A stretch of DNA of 64,000 nt from Rhodobacter sp. (GTDB taxonomy: Bacteria > Pseudomonadota > Alphaproteobacteria > Rhodobacterales > Rhodobacteraceae), in the NCBI GenBank assembly GCA_030065095.1, contig JASJDP010000027.1, positions 1-64,000 on the forward strand, given 5' to 3'. Shown here one piece after another: positions 18,804 through 28,638 of this stretch. The stretch's first letter is position 1. Each line of letters starts with the position of its first letter. Under the pieces are notes generated by a model, which was not told the origin of the DNA, ran no database searches, and worked only from the letters and a program-made list of their open reading frames with translations. The translations under genes and the position numbers were made by a program.

Positions 18804-20870
18804 ATGCCGATACCGTCTTCGCTCAGGTGCTTGAACCTCCCTTTGCCCCGTGCTGCGGCGCTGCTTGCCGTCTGCTGCGCGCTGGCGCCGGTCCCGGCCT
18901 TGGCTCAGGCCGAACTCTTGGGAGATACCATCGGCAACCCGCCCGTCGCAAAGCTGCAGGCGCTGGACCGGTTCGGCGCTCCGGTCCCCGAGGAGGTGCT
19001 AAAGGCGGACATTGAGGCCGGGTTGGCGCCCCGCCAGTTCAACCTTTGGGCGTACGAATTCGACATCGCCTATGCAAAATTCGAGATCAAGAACCCGAAC
19101 AATCCCCCGGGCCGGCCGACGGATACGGTCGAATTGCGGAACTATTTCGGGCCGACCGTGGATCCGGCCCGGCCGATCGTTGCGCCGACGGTCGAATTGC
19201 GGCCCGGCGACCGGTTGCGGCTGACGCTGGACAACAACCTCCCGGCGGATGATCCAAGCTGCATCGGCTTTGTTGACGTGAACGATCCGCATTGCTTCAA
19301 CTCGACCAACATGCACACCCATGGCTTCTGGGTCAGCCCGTCGGGCAATTCCGACAACGTGCTGATCAAGGTGAACCCCGAGGTCGAGTTCGTCTATGAA
19401 TACAACCTGCCCGAGGACCATCCCGCCGGCACCTTCTGGTATCATCCGCATCTGCACGGATCGACGGCGCTGCAGGTGGCCAGTGGCATGGCGGGCGCGC
19501 TGATCGTCCGGGGCGACCGCGTGCCGGTCAGGACCGAAGACGGAGACCTGGAGCCCGGCGATATCGATGTCCTCTTGCAGAATGCCGAGGGTCGGCGATA
19601 CCCCGAGCAGATCGTGGTTCTGCAGCAAATTCCATACGCCTGCCGGGACGCCCAGGGCGACATCAAAACCAACGACAACGGAACCTGGCGCTGCGATCCG
19701 GGCGATGTCGGCGCGATCGAGAATTACGATCTCTTCGGACCCGGTGGAATCTGGCAAGGCTCCGGTCGCTATGTCTCGATCAACGGCCAGGTCGTCCCGA
19801 CGCTGGCCGGCGACCCGCGCAATCCGCTGCGCGCCAACGAGGTCACCCGTTGGAGGATGATCAGCGCAGGTCTGCGGGAATCGATGAAACCGGCGTTCTA
19901 CCGCGCGAGGCGCAGCGATATCGAAGCGGTGCGCGCGCAGGGCTACAGCGCCGTCACCGAAGCCGAGCACGAGGCTTTCATCGATGCGACATGCGACCGG
20001 TCCCGGAAGTTGACGCAATTCTCGATGGCGACCGACGGTCTGACCCGTCCAAGGCTGCAAAAGCAGGACGATACGGTGCTGCATCCCGGCTATCGTGACG
20101 ACCTGCTGATGGTGTTCCCCGAGCCCGGCGTCTACTGCCTGATCGATGAGACGCTTGCCGCGGAGGAAACCGTCAGCACCGCGGCGAAGGGCAGGGAACT
20201 CTTGGCCTATGTCCTGGTCGCCCGCGGCCCGACAGGCGGGGGCAGGCCAGCGGACGTGATTGCCCGCAACCTTTCCCAGGGCGCGTTCCGGGCCCTTCCC
20301 GGCGAACGGAACCGCGAGATGCGCGACGAGGTGCTGGCGGCGCTGGCCGACGGATTCGACCTGGGGCATTTCGTCTGGCATGAGACGATGGAGGGGATGA
20401 CCGGCCTGCCGGTCGAAACCGTCGGTTTTTCCTTCGACGTCGGGCCCAGCATCGGCACGCTGGACGAAAACAACAACGTGGTAAAACCGCGGCAGTACAA
20501 ACCCGACCGGATCGACCATGAACTGGTGCTGGACACGGCCGGCGAATGGCGCCTGTCATCCGAGGCGGGCGGTCATCCGTTCCATATTCACGTCAACCCG
20601 TTTCAGGTGATCTCGGTCGTTGATCCCAGCGGCGTCGAGGTCAGCGGCGCCGAGCAGATCGGCAATTCGCCCTATGCCGGGCTGCAGGGCACGTGGAAGG
20701 ACACGATCTTTGTGGCGCAGGATCATGTGATTACCGTGCGGTCGCGTTATGAACGCTACATCGGCGATTTCGTGCTGCATTGCCACATCCTCGACCACGA
20801 GGATCTGGGCATGATGCAGAACGTCCGGATCGTGCTGCCCGGCGCCGGAGGCGGCCACGGCGGACATTAG
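18804..20870 (+). CDS. Secreted multicopper oxidase (laccase-like)
   Basis: 688 residues with a signal peptide ending near ALAQA (about residue 36). All four copper-ligand blocks are present: HTHG (171-174), HPHLHG (214-219), HPFHIH (591-596) and HCHILDHEDLGM (659-670, with the type 1 Cys660 and Met670). It should oxidise a phenol, metal ion or similar donor and reduce O2 to water in the periplasm. It is longer than CueO-type enzymes because of inserts between cupredoxin domains and has no Met-rich region. A GGAG ribosome binding site precedes the start. Neighbours do not reveal a substrate; repeat copy B follows. Confidence 0.9.
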   Translation: MPIPSSLRCLNLPLPRAAALLAVCCALAPVPALAQAELLGDTIGNPPVAKLQALDRFGAPVPEEVLKADIEAGLAPRQFNLWAYEFDIAYAKFEIKNPNNPPGRPTDTVELRNYFGPTVDPARPIVAPTVELRPGDRLRLTLDNNLPADDPSCIGFVDVNDPHCFNSTNMHTHGFWVSPSGNSDNVLIKVNPEVEFVYEYNLPEDHPAGTFWYHPHLHGSTALQVASGMAGALIVRGDRVPVRTEDGDLEPGDIDVLLQNAEGRRYPEQIVVLQQIPYACRDAQGDIKTNDNGTWRCDPGDVGAIENYDLFGPGGIWQGSGRYVSINGQVVPTLAGDPRNPLRANEVTRWRMISAGLRESMKPAFYRARRSDIEAVRAQGYSAVTEAEHEAFIDATCDRSRKLTQFSMATDGLTRPRLQKQDDTVLHPGYRDDLLMVFPEPGVYCLIDETLAAEETVSTAAKGRELLAYVLVARGPTGGGRPADVIARNLSQGAFRALPGERNREMRDEVLAALADGFDLGHFVWHETMEGMTGLPVETVGFSFDVGPSIGTLDENNNVVKPRQYKPDRIDHELVLDTAGEWRLSSEAGGHPFHIHVNPFQVISVVDPSGVEVSGAEQIGNSPYAGLQGTWKDTIFVAQDHVITVRSRYERYIGDFVLHCHILDHEDLGMMQNVRIVLPGAGGGHGGH

Positions 20871-20904
20871 AATGCGATGCGTTGAGCGCGTGGCGTCAGG
20901 TCAG

Positions 20905-21145
20905 GTTTTGGCCTGGAGCGGATGTTCGCGACCAGTCTTCAGGCGCGGAATCAAGGCCGAAGGCCGCCGCGCCATCGCCGACCCGCCCCGAAGGGGAGGC
21001 GATTTGCTGGCGGCGCGTATCGGATTGAGGTCGTTCGGACTTTGCCGGGATAAAACGAGCCGTTCAGAGGTTTGTTTCGCCTCCCCGCGGGTCGGCGATA
21101 GCGTGGCTCCTCAAGGAGAATGCGACGTCTGCTCCAGGCCAGAGC
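20905..21145 (+). repeat. Dispersed palindromic intergenic element, copy B
   Basis: About 241 bp, same orientation and structure as copy A, with GTTTTGGCCTGGAGCGGA at the left end and TCTGCTCCAGGCC at the right. It fills most of the 347-bp gap between the convergent multicopper oxidase and glutaryl-CoA dehydrogenase genes. Confidence 0.85.
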
Positions 21146-21217
21146 CGGTCGAACGCGGTTCCATCGTCATTCCGCCGGAACGCGCCACGGGTATCGACCC
21201 CTGGCGTACCGCCCGGT

Positions 21218-22438
21218 TCAGAAGAACGCCTGCAACCCCGTCTGCGCCCGTCCCAGGATCAGGGCGTGGACATCGTGGGTGCCCTCATAGGTGTTCACGG
21301 TTTCCAGGTTCGCCATATGGCGCATGACCTGATAGTCTTCCTGAATGCCGTTGCCGCCATGCATGTCGCGGGCTATGCGGGCGATCTCCAGCGCCTTGCC
21401 GCAATTGTTGCGCTTGACGATCGAGATCATCTCGGGCGCGGCGTTGCCGTCGTCCATCAGGCGGCCGACGCGCAGGCTGGCCTGCAGGCCCAGCGAAATC
21501 TCGGTCATCATATCGGCGAGCTTCTTCTGGAACAGCTGGGTCTGCGCCAGCGGCCTGTTGAACTGCCTGCGGTCCAGCCCGTATTGCCGGGCGGCGTGCC
21601 AGCAGAATTCGGCGGCACCCATCGCGCCCCAGGAAATGCCGTAGCGTGCGCGGTTGAGGCAGCCGAACGGGCCCTTCAGCCCCTCGACGCCCGGCAACAG
21701 CGCGTCCTCGCCGACCTCGACGGCGTCCATGACGATCTCGCCGGTGACCGAGGCGCGCAAGGACAGCTTGCCGCCGATCTTGGGGGTCGAAAGCCCCTTC
21801 AGGCCCTTTTCCAGCACGAAGCCGCGGATCTTGCCGCCATGCGACTCGGACTTCGCCCAGACGACGAAGACATCGGCGATGGGCGCATTCGAGATCCACA
21901 TCTTCGAGCCCGAAATGACATAACCGCCGTCGGTCTTCTTGGCGGTGGTCTTCATCCCGGCGGGATCGCTGCCGGCATCCGGCTCCGTCAGTCCGAAGCA
22001 GCCGATATACTCCCCTGACGCCAGCTTCGGCAGATAGGCCCGCCGCTGTTCTTCGGAACCGTAGGCGTAGATCGGGTACATCACCAGCGAGGATTGCACC
22101 GACATCATCGAACGATAGCCCGAATCAACCCGCTCGATCTCGCGCGCGACGAGGCCGTAGGTGACGTAGCCCGCGCCAAGCCCGCCGTATTCTTCCGGAA
22201 CGGTGGTTCCCAACAGTCCGGCCTCGCCCATCTCGGGGAAGATCTCGGGCGCCACGAGCTCGTCGCGGTAGGCCTCGATCACCCGCGGCTGCAGCCGGTC
22301 CTGGGCAAAGGCACGGGCGGCGTCGCGCAGCATGCGCTCGTCCTCGGTCAGCTGATCCTCCAGGCGGAACGGATCCTCCCAATCGAACCGGCCCATGTCG
22401 GGCGCGTCCTTGGCCTTGATCTTGGCGGCAACGTTCAT
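21218..22438 (-). CDS. gcdH: Glutaryl-CoA dehydrogenase (acyl-CoA dehydrogenase family)
   Basis: 406-residue flavoprotein of the acyl-CoA dehydrogenase family. The C-terminal block [21 protein letters not shown] is characteristic of glutaryl-CoA dehydrogenase, with E385 as the catalytic base; the FAD-binding stretches [16 protein letters not shown] and [19 protein letters not shown] also fit. It converts glutaryl-CoA to crotonyl-CoA with loss of CO2, in lysine/tryptophan breakdown. The ATG at 22438 has a GGAG ribosome binding site and gives the normal length, so an upstream ATG at 22501 was not used. The AbrB-like gene lies 66 bp upstream on the same strand. Confidence 0.93.
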   Translation of the reverse strand: MNVAAKIKAKDAPDMGRFDWEDPFRLEDQLTEDERMLRDAARAFAQDRLQPRVIEAYRDELVAPEIFPEMGEAGLLGTTVPEEYGGLGAGYVTYGLVAREIERVDSGYRSMMSVQSSLVMYPIYAYGSEEQRRAYLPKLASGEYIGCFGLTEPDAGSDPAGMKTTAKKTDGGYVISGSKMWISNAPIADVFVVWAKSESHGGKIRGFVLEKGLKGLSTPKIGGKLSLRASVTGEIVMDAVEVGEDALLPGVEGLKGPFGCLNRARYGISWGAMGAAEFCWHAARQYGLDRRQFNRPLAQTQLFQKKLADMMTEISLGLQASLRVGRLMDDGNAAPEMISIVKRNNCGKALEIARIARDMHGGNGIQEDYQVMRHMANLETVNTYEGTHDVHALILGRAQTGLQAFF

Positions 22439-22504
22439 GGCGCATCTCCTGCTGCTGCCGAAGGTCTTAGTGCAGGCTTTGGCCAAGGGCAAACGCCGCA
22501 TGAG

Positions 22505-23530
22505 CTATCGGATCAGGCGGGCGAAGACCGGGGCGAGCAGGATCACGGTCACCAGCCGCAACAGGTGGTGCGCGATGACAAAGGCCACATCCGCGCCCGC
22601 GACGATGGCGATGACCGCCATCTCGGCCTGACCGCCGGGCAGGAAGGCCAGGATGACATCCAGCGGATGGGCCGGCGAGATCAGGAACACGATTTCGATG
22701 AAGGCCAGCGAGATCACGGCCAGGATCACGCTGAAGACCAGCCCCGCGCCGACATCGCGGCGCAATTCGCGGCCGGTGATCCCGGCATATTTGGCGCCGA
22801 CGGAAATGCCGATGAAAAACTGGGCCGCCCAGATAACCTCGGCCGGGGGGCGGCTCTGGATGATGCCGGCAAGGCTGAGGGCTGCGGTCAGTATCATCGG
22901 GCCGAGGATCGAGGCGCCGAAGAGGCCGACCCTTGCGGCGATCCTCCAGCCCGCAAAGCCGGCCACCAGCATCAGGGCGAGCTGGGATGTCGGCAGGGTT
23001 CGGGCGGCCTGCCCGGGCGGCGCGGACAGGTCGAGATCGTAGAGCACCGTCAGCACGAAGGGCGCGGCGATCACCAGAACCAGCACGCGGGTCGCGTGGA
23101 TCAGCGACATCGCCCGCACGTCGCCCCCGGCTTCCTCGCCGAAGATCAGCATGTCCTGCAGCCCGCCGGGCATCGAGCCGTAATAGGCCGTGGGCCGGTC
23201 AAAGCCGTAAATGCGGCGGAACAGAGGGTAGCCCACGGCCCCGATCACGACGATGAAGGCCGGGATCATCAACAGCGACGGCCCGAACCCGGGCAGATCG
23301 TCGAGAAGCTGCGGCGTGATCGTCGCGCCGATGGCGACGCCGAGGAAGGTGCGCATGAAGGTACCGAGCGGCCCCATGTCCTGCAGCTGTACCCCGGCCA
23401 GCGCGACGGCCAGACAGCCGATCATCGGGCCGAGCAACAGGGGCAGGGGCAGGCCGAGCGCCATGAAGGCCCCGGCGCCCAGCAGGGCGGCGGCGATGGC
23501 GTTGAGCCGGGGGCGGGTGACGGCGCGCAT
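22505..23530 (-). CDS. AbrB-family integral membrane protein
   Basis: 341 residues, almost entirely hydrophobic, with about nine membrane spans arranged as two similar halves (for example PLPLLLGPMIGCLAVALAG early). This is the AbrB/'ammonia monooxygenase' family (PF05145-like), whose members are probable transporters; E. coli AbrB is named for an effect on aidB. The conserved YYGSMPGGLQDMLIFGEEAGGD loop is typical. It may share a transcript with gcdH. The start at 23530 is 97 bp from the divergent MoxR gene. The substrate is unknown. Confidence 0.8.
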   Translation of the reverse strand: MRAVTRPRLNAIAAALLGAGAFMALGLPLPLLLGPMIGCLAVALAGVQLQDMGPLGTFMRTFLGVAIGATITPQLLDDLPGFGPSLLMIPAFIVVIGAVGYPLFRRIYGFDRPTAYYGSMPGGLQDMLIFGEEAGGDVRAMSLIHATRVLVLVIAAPFVLTVLYDLDLSAPPGQAARTLPTSQLALMLVAGFAGWRIAARVGLFGASILGPMILTAALSLAGIIQSRPPAEVIWAAQFFIGISVGAKYAGITGRELRRDVGAGLVFSVILAVISLAFIEIVFLISPAHPLDVILAFLPGGQAEMAVIAIVAGADVAFVIAHHLLRLVTVILLAPVFARLIR

Positions 23531-23626
23531 GACGCTGCTAAATCAGCCTGCGATATGCGACGCAAGTCGCCCTTGACGGCTGCCCTGCCGCGTGCCCCCT
23601 TTGCGGCAGATGTGAAGGAGCGGGTT

Positions 23627-24538
23627 TTGTCGGAAGAAATCGGATCCATCGACGATGTCCAGGCGCTTTTGGCGCGTGAAAACTATGTCTGCGGCCGCGC
23701 GTTGGCGACCGTGGTGTTCCTGGCGCTGCGGCTCGGGCGGCCGCTGTTTCTGGAGGGCGAGGCCGGGGTCGGCAAGACCGAGATCGCCAAGGCGATATCT
23801 GCCGCGTTGGGCCGGCGGCTGATCCGGCTGCAATGCTACGAGGGCCTCGATGCGGCCAGCGCGGTCTATGAATGGAACTTCCCCGAACAGATGATCGCGA
23901 TCCGCACCGCCGAGGCGGCGGGCGGGGCGGACCGCGATGCGCTGAAGGACGAGCTGTTTACCGAGGACTATCTGATCGAACGGCCCCTGCTGCAGGCGAT
24001 GCGGCCCCAGGTCGAGGGCCCTCCGGTGTTGCTGATCGACGAACTCGACCGTACGGACGAACCGTTCGAGGCGTTTCTTCTGGAGGCGCTGTCGGACTTT
24101 CAGGTGACGATCCCCGAACTCGGCACCGTCAAGGCGCCGCACCCGCCGATCGTGATCCTGACCTCGAATCGCACCCGCGAGGTGCATGACGCGCTGAAAC
24201 GGCGGTGCCTGTATCACTGGGTCGACTATCCAGGCTTCGACCGAGAGATCGAGATACTGGAAGCGCGTGCGCCCGAGGCCGCCGCGGCGCTAAGCCGCGA
24301 GGTGGTGGCCTTCGTGCAGCGCTTGCGGACCGAGGATCTGTTCAAGAAACCCGGTGTGGCCGAGACGATAGACTGGGCGAAATGCCTGCTGGCGCTCGAC
24401 GTTATGGAGCTGTCGCCAGAGGTCATCGCCGACACGCTGGGCGCGATCCTGAAATACCAGGACGACATCCAGCGCATTCAGGGATCCGAGGCCAAGCGGA
24501 TCCTGGACGAGGTGCGGGCGGAACTGGCCCCGGCATGA
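23627..24538 (+). CDS. MoxR/CoxD-type AAA+ ATPase
   Basis: 303-residue MoxR-family ATPase. Walker A GEAGVGKTE (44-52) follows the family's RPLFLE; Walker B VLLIDELDRTDEPFEAFLLEAL and sensor ILTSNRTREVHDALKRRC are also clear. Such ATPases work with VWA-domain partners as metalloenzyme maturation chaperones. The next gene encodes that partner (CoxE). The TTG at 23627 is preferred because AAGGAG lies 6 bases upstream; the in-frame ATG at 23555 lacks a ribosome binding site and would add 24 residues. The very long upstream reading frame is antisense to gcdH and the AbrB gene and is not coding. Confidence 0.88.
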   Translation: MSEEIGSIDDVQALLARENYVCGRALATVVFLALRLGRPLFLEGEAGVGKTEIAKAISAALGRRLIRLQCYEGLDAASAVYEWNFPEQMIAIRTAEAAGGADRDALKDELFTEDYLIERPLLQAMRPQVEGPPVLLIDELDRTDEPFEAFLLEALSDFQVTIPELGTVKAPHPPIVILTSNRTREVHDALKRRCLYHWVDYPGFDREIEILEARAPEAAAALSREVVAFVQRLRTEDLFKKPGVAETIDWAKCLLALDVMELSPEVIADTLGAILKYQDDIQRIQGSEAKRILDEVRAELAPA

Positions 24539-24613
24539 CCGTCGGGGGACGCAAGATTCTTCGAAGAAGTTTGACAGGACTTCTCGAAAAGTCTTGGTCT
24601 CGTGGGGGTGGCG

Positions 24614-25981
24614 ATGGCTGAACTCATCCCGCTGGACATCCCCGACACCCCCAAGCTGACCCATAACATCACCTGGTTCGCGCGCGCGCTCAGGAAGGCC
24701 GGGCTGCCGGTGGGGCCGGGCCGCGTGATCGATGCGATCCGCGCGGTCGAGGCGGCGGGGTTCACCGAAAAGCGCGATTTCTACTGGACGCTGCACGCCT
24801 GTTTCGTCTCGCGCCCCGAACACCGGGCGGTGTTTGCACAGATCTTCCGGCTCTACTGGCGCGACCCGCGCTATCTGGAGCACATGATGTCCTACATGCT
24901 GCCCGCCGTGCGCGGGGTGCAGGAGGAACGCAAGGCCGGGGCGGGCGAGAAACGCGCCGCCGAGGCACTGCTCGACGGGGTCGAGCGCGATCTGCCCGAG
25001 GGCGCGGGCGAGGAGGATGGCGACGAGGTCGAGATCGAGATCGACGCCTCACGCACAGCGTCGTCCGAGGAACGTCTGCGGACGCTCGATTTCGAGCAGA
25101 TGAGCGCGGCCGAGGTGGCCGAGGCCAAGCGCATGCTGGCCCGGCTCGCCCTGCCGGTGAAGCCGCTGAAATCGCGCAGAACCATGGCGGACCCCTACGG
25201 CCATCGGCCCGACTGGCGCGCGACGATGCGCGCCTCGATGCGCCAGGGCGGCGAGATCCACGAGCTGAAGATGAAGGCGCAGCGCATCCGCTGGCCGCGC
25301 CTGATCGCGCTGTGCGACATCTCCGGCTCGATGTCGCAATACTCCCGCGCGGTGCTGCATTTCCTGCACGCCGTGTCGAACAACAAGGGCGCGGGCTGGG
25401 CGCGGGTGCATGCCTTCACCTTCGGCACGCGGCTGACCAATATCACCCGCCATCTGCGCCAGCGCGACGTCGACGCGGCATTGGCCGCCGCCGGGGCCGA
25501 GGCGCAGGACTGGGAGGGCGGCACCCGGATCGGCCAGTGCCTGCACGCCTTCAACCGCGACTGGTCGCGCCGGGTGATGGGCCACGGCGCGGTTGTGCTG
25601 CTGATCACCGACGGGCTGGACCGCGACGATTCCGACCTGCTGGTGCGCGAGATGGAGCGGCTGCATCTGTCCGCCCGCCGCCTGATCTGGATCAACCCTC
25701 TGCTGCGCTGGGACGGGTTCGCGCCCAAGGCCAAGGGCATCATGGCGATGCTGCCGCATGTCGACAGCTTCCGCGCGGGCCACAACATCGCCTCGCTGCA
25801 GGGCCTGGCCGAGGCAATCAGCCAGCCGCAGGATGTCGGCGAAAAGGCCCGGCTGATGGCGATGTTCTCCGAGGCCGCCGCCGAAGAGACCGCGTCGGAG
25901 CCCGGGCCAAAGCTGTCTTCGGCGCGCAGCATCGGCGAGCGTCTGCTGGCCGGGGCACGCGCGCGGCCTTTGCCGGGGTGA
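24614..25981 (+). CDS. CoxE-like VWA-domain protein
   Basis: 455 residues. The C-terminal half is a von Willebrand factor A domain with the MIDAS motif DISGS (D235, S237, S239), followed by FTFGTRLTNITRHLR and a GG-T element (WEGGTRIG), then LLITDGLDRDD. The N-terminal half matches CoxE proteins (HNITWFARALRKAGLPVGPGR). In the aerobic CO dehydrogenase system, CoxD and CoxE mature the Cu/Mo site; here no cox structural genes are visible. The ATG at 24614 is preceded by GGGGGTGG. Cotranscription with the MoxR gene, 75 bp upstream, is likely. Confidence 0.88.
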   Translation: MAELIPLDIPDTPKLTHNITWFARALRKAGLPVGPGRVIDAIRAVEAAGFTEKRDFYWTLHACFVSRPEHRAVFAQIFRLYWRDPRYLEHMMSYMLPAVRGVQEERKAGAGEKRAAEALLDGVERDLPEGAGEEDGDEVEIEIDASRTASSEERLRTLDFEQMSAAEVAEAKRMLARLALPVKPLKSRRTMADPYGHRPDWRATMRASMRQGGEIHELKMKAQRIRWPRLIALCDISGSMSQYSRAVLHFLHAVSNNKGAGWARVHAFTFGTRLTNITRHLRQRDVDAALAAAGAEAQDWEGGTRIGQCLHAFNRDWSRRVMGHGAVVLLITDGLDRDDSDLLVREMERLHLSARRLIWINPLLRWDGFAPKAKGIMAMLPHVDSFRAGHNIASLQGLAEAISQPQDVGEKARLMAMFSEAAAEETASEPGPKLSSARSIGERLLAGARARPLPG

Positions 25982-26098
25982 ACCGGCGTGGGGAAACCGG
26001 CCGCACGCGCAGGATTCGGGTGGTGCCTGCGCAGGATCCGGGTCGCCATGCGGCGCACGGTGCGGCTATCTGCGGGTGACCCATAAAGGAGCACCCCG

Positions 26099-26569
26099 AT
26101 GACACTGACCTTCCACCCCTATGACCAGACTTTCGTGGACGATGTGCGCGCGGGCGGGCCCGATGCCTATGGCCGTCCGGCAGAGCACGCGGTGTCGGCC
26201 GGGCCGGGCAATCCCTGCCGGTCGTGCCTGCGCGACATTCCCGAGGGCGTGCAGATGCTGATCCTCGCCGCAAGGCCGTTTCCCGAGATGCAGCCCTATG
26301 CCGAGACCGGACCGGTCTTTCTGTGCGCCGATGCCTGTCGGCCCTGGGCGGACGGCGGCGTGCCGCCGATCCTGACCACGTCGCCCGACTATCTGCTCAA
26401 GGGCTACTCGGCCGATCACCGCATCGTCTACGGCACCGGACAGGTCGTCGACCGCGACCGCGTGGCGAAGTATGCCGCAGAGGTTCTAAGCCGCGGCGAT
26501 GTGGCCTATGTTGATGTCAGGTCCGCCCGCAACAACTGCTTTCAGACGAGGATCACACTGGCCCCATGA
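26099..26569 (+). CDS. DUF1203-like protein
   Basis: 156 residues fitting the DUF1203 pattern: CRSCLRDIPEGVQMLILAARPF, then PYAETGPVFLCADAC, with regularly spaced cysteines. No characterised activity is known to me for this family. The ATG at 26099 has an AAAGGAG ribosome binding site. It overlaps the XdhC gene by 4 bp (ATGA), so it is part of the molybdenum-hydroxylase accessory run. No signal peptide. Confidence 0.72.
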   Translation: MTLTFHPYDQTFVDDVRAGGPDAYGRPAEHAVSAGPGNPCRSCLRDIPEGVQMLILAARPFPEMQPYAETGPVFLCADACRPWADGGVPPILTTSPDYLLKGYSADHRIVYGTGQVVDRDRVAKYAAEVLSRGDVAYVDVRSARNNCFQTRITLAP

Positions 26570-27549
26570 CGCAAGGTTTCGACGACATACCCGAGATCGC
26601 CCTCGATTGGCACCGGACCGGCAAGGGCGCAGCTCTGGCGACGGTGGTACAGACCTGGGGCTCTGCGCCCCGGCAGGTGGGCAGCCAGCTGGCGATCAGC
26701 GGCGAGGGCGAGATTGCGGGATCCGTCTCTGGCGGCTGCGTCGAGGGCGCGGTGGTTGTCGAGGCGACGGACGCGCTGGAGGACGGTGCGTCGCGGATCC
26801 TGGAATTCGGCGTCAGCGACGACGAGGCCTTTGCCGTGGGTCTTGCCTGCGGCGGCACGATCCGGGTGATGGTGGAACCTGTCGGCGCGCAACTGCCCGA
26901 GGATCTGCTGGCCGGGCTTGTGGCGGCGCGGGCGGAACGGCGGGCGGTGGCCTATCTGGTCGATACCGACAGCTGGTCGCGGCGATTGGCCGGGGCGGAC
27001 GACGCCGCATTCGGGCCGGCGATCGCCGCGCGGTTCCGGTCGGACAAGTCGGGGTTCGAGGAAGACACATTTATCGCGGTGCACAACCCGCCCCTGCGGA
27101 TGGCGGTGGTCGGCGCCGTGCATATCGCCCAGCCCCTGATGGTGATGGCGCGGCTTGCGGGCTACGACGCGGTCCTGATCGATCCGCGCGAGGCCTTCGG
27201 GTCGGAAAACCGCTTTCCGGGAGAGGCGATCCTGCACGACTGGCCCGATGAGGCCTTGGCGGCGCGGGGCCTCGATGCCCGGACCGCCGTCGTGACGCTG
27301 ACCCATGATCCCAAGCTGGACGATCCGGCGATCGTGGCGGCGTTGAAATCGGACGTGTTCTATCTGGGCTGCCTGGGCTCGACCCGGACCCACGCGAAAC
27401 GCGTGACGCGGTTGGCGGAACAGGGATTTGCCGAGACGGACATTGCCCGCATCCATGCGCCGGTGGGCCTGGACATCGGCGCGAAATCGCCCGCCGAGAT
27501 CGCCATCGCGGTGATGGCCGAGATCACCCGGACGCTCAGGCAGGGCTGA
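26566..27549 (+). CDS. XdhC/CoxI-family molybdenum cofactor insertion protein
   Basis: 327 residues. The N-terminal XdhC domain has the conserved TWGSAPRQVGSQLAI and SGGCVEGAV elements plus the LACGGTI block. The C-terminal part is a Rossmann-like domain (DPREAFGSENRFPGE; LTHDPKLDDPAI; YLGCLGSTRTHAKR). XdhC proteins bind molybdenum cofactor, help its sulfuration and deliver it to xanthine-dehydrogenase-type enzymes. It overlaps both neighbours (4 bp upstream, 1 bp downstream), indicating tight coupling. Confidence 0.92.
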   Translation: MTQGFDDIPEIALDWHRTGKGAALATVVQTWGSAPRQVGSQLAISGEGEIAGSVSGGCVEGAVVVEATDALEDGASRILEFGVSDDEAFAVGLACGGTIRVMVEPVGAQLPEDLLAGLVAARAERRAVAYLVDTDSWSRRLAGADDAAFGPAIAARFRSDKSGFEEDTFIAVHNPPLRMAVVGAVHIAQPLMVMARLAGYDAVLIDPREAFGSENRFPGEAILHDWPDEALAARGLDARTAVVTLTHDPKLDDPAIVAALKSDVFYLGCLGSTRTHAKRVTRLAEQGFAETDIARIHAPVGLDIGAKSPAEIAIAVMAEITRTLRQG

Positions 27550-28559
27550 TGCGGTTCGGGGCAGTGCCGCTGGCGCAGGCCGAGGGCGCGGTTCTGGCGC
27601 ATTCGCTCGATCTTGGCGGGCGCAAGCTGCGCAAGGGGCGGGTGCTGAATGCCGAGGACGTCGCGGCGATGGCCGCGATCGGCCGAGCCGAGGTGATCGT
27701 GGCGCAGCTCGATCCCGGCGATCTGGACGAGGATGCGGCGGCCGCGCTGATCGCGGGGTCGATGGTGCCGGACCCGGATGCGGCGCGGTTGCGGTTGACC
27801 GAGGCGAGCACCGGGCGGGTGAATGTCTATGCAACGGTGCCGGGGGTTCTGGTCCTCGACGTGGACAAGATCGAGGCCGCCAACCGGGTGGATCCGCTGA
27901 TCACCATCGCGACGTCGATGCCGTTTGCCCGGACGCGGGGCCGGATGATGGTGGCGACGGTCAAGATCATCGCCTATGGCATCGCGGCCGCGGCGGCAGA
28001 GGCGGCGGCGCGGGCCGTGCGAGACGCGATGCGGGTGCGGCCGGTGGAGCTGAAGACCGCGACGCTGATCCAGACCGATATCGGCGCTGGTCCCGGCAAG
28101 GGGGAGGCGGCGATCCGAGGACGGCTGGAAGCACTGGGGATGGACTTGATCGCCGCGCCGGTCGTGCCGCACCGGACCGGGCCGTTGGCCGCGGCATTGG
28201 CGGCGGCAGAGGGCGATCTGGTGCTGATCCTGACGGCCTCGGCGACCTCCGATCCGGCCGATGTCGGTCCCGAGGCGGTGCGGTCGGCCGGCGGGACGGT
28301 GACGCGGTTCGGCATGCCGGTCGATCCTGGTAACCTGCTGTTTCTGGGCGAACAGGGCGGCCGGCCGGTGATCGGGCTGCCGGGATGCGCGCGGTCGCCC
28401 GCTTTGAACGGGGCGGACTGGGTGCTCGAGCGGGTAGCCTGCGGCCTGCAGGTCGACGATGGGGACATCGCGGCGATGGGTGTGGGCGGGCTGCTGAAGG
28501 AGAGCCCGGCCCGGCCACATCCGCGCGAACGCCGAAAGGCCATGCTTCCGCGGACATGA
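27549..28559 (+). CDS. Molybdopterin-binding (MoeA/MogA-like) protein
   Basis: 336 residues resembling molybdopterin-binding domain proteins found beside xdhC/cox genes. The second half looks like a MoCF_biosynth fold (LKTATLIQTDIGAGPGKGE; LVLILTASATSDPADVGPEA; LPGCARSPALNGADWVLERV). The first half resembles the short N-terminal domain of such proteins (VPLAQAEGAVLAHS). It probably handles or modifies the cofactor before insertion. Its start codon overlaps the xdhC stop by one base. Repeat copy C follows. Confidence 0.82.
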   Translation: MRFGAVPLAQAEGAVLAHSLDLGGRKLRKGRVLNAEDVAAMAAIGRAEVIVAQLDPGDLDEDAAAALIAGSMVPDPDAARLRLTEASTGRVNVYATVPGVLVLDVDKIEAANRVDPLITIATSMPFARTRGRMMVATVKIIAYGIAAAAAEAAARAVRDAMRVRPVELKTATLIQTDIGAGPGKGEAAIRGRLEALGMDLIAAPVVPHRTGPLAAALAAAEGDLVLILTASATSDPADVGPEAVRSAGGTVTRFGMPVDPGNLLFLGEQGGRPVIGLPGCARSPALNGADWVLERVACGLQVDDGDIAAMGVGGLLKESPARPHPRERRKAMLPRT

Positions 28560-28638
28560 GGCGGACCGCTTGTGGTCGTTTCCGCCGGGCTGCGTCAGTC
28601 TGGGGCGGTGCGGTGTTCGATGGCATCGCGGTCTGGCG
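28560..28638. other. Spacer before repeat copy C
   Basis: With copy C and the 115 bp after it, this forms a 432-bp gap between convergent genes. A small hairpin-rich stretch (GCTTCCCCAACG...GCCGCTTCCCGGGGGAGGCGGC) near 28918-28960 may be a 3'-end structure for the mepK-like gene. Nothing else is recognised. Confidence 0.45.

Noticed and set aside
22094-23554. Long upstream extension of the MoxR reading frame
   Set aside because: It is antisense to gcdH and the AbrB gene, both strongly supported, and its translation is low-complexity His/Arg/Gly/Asp-rich sequence typical of a GC-rich shadow.
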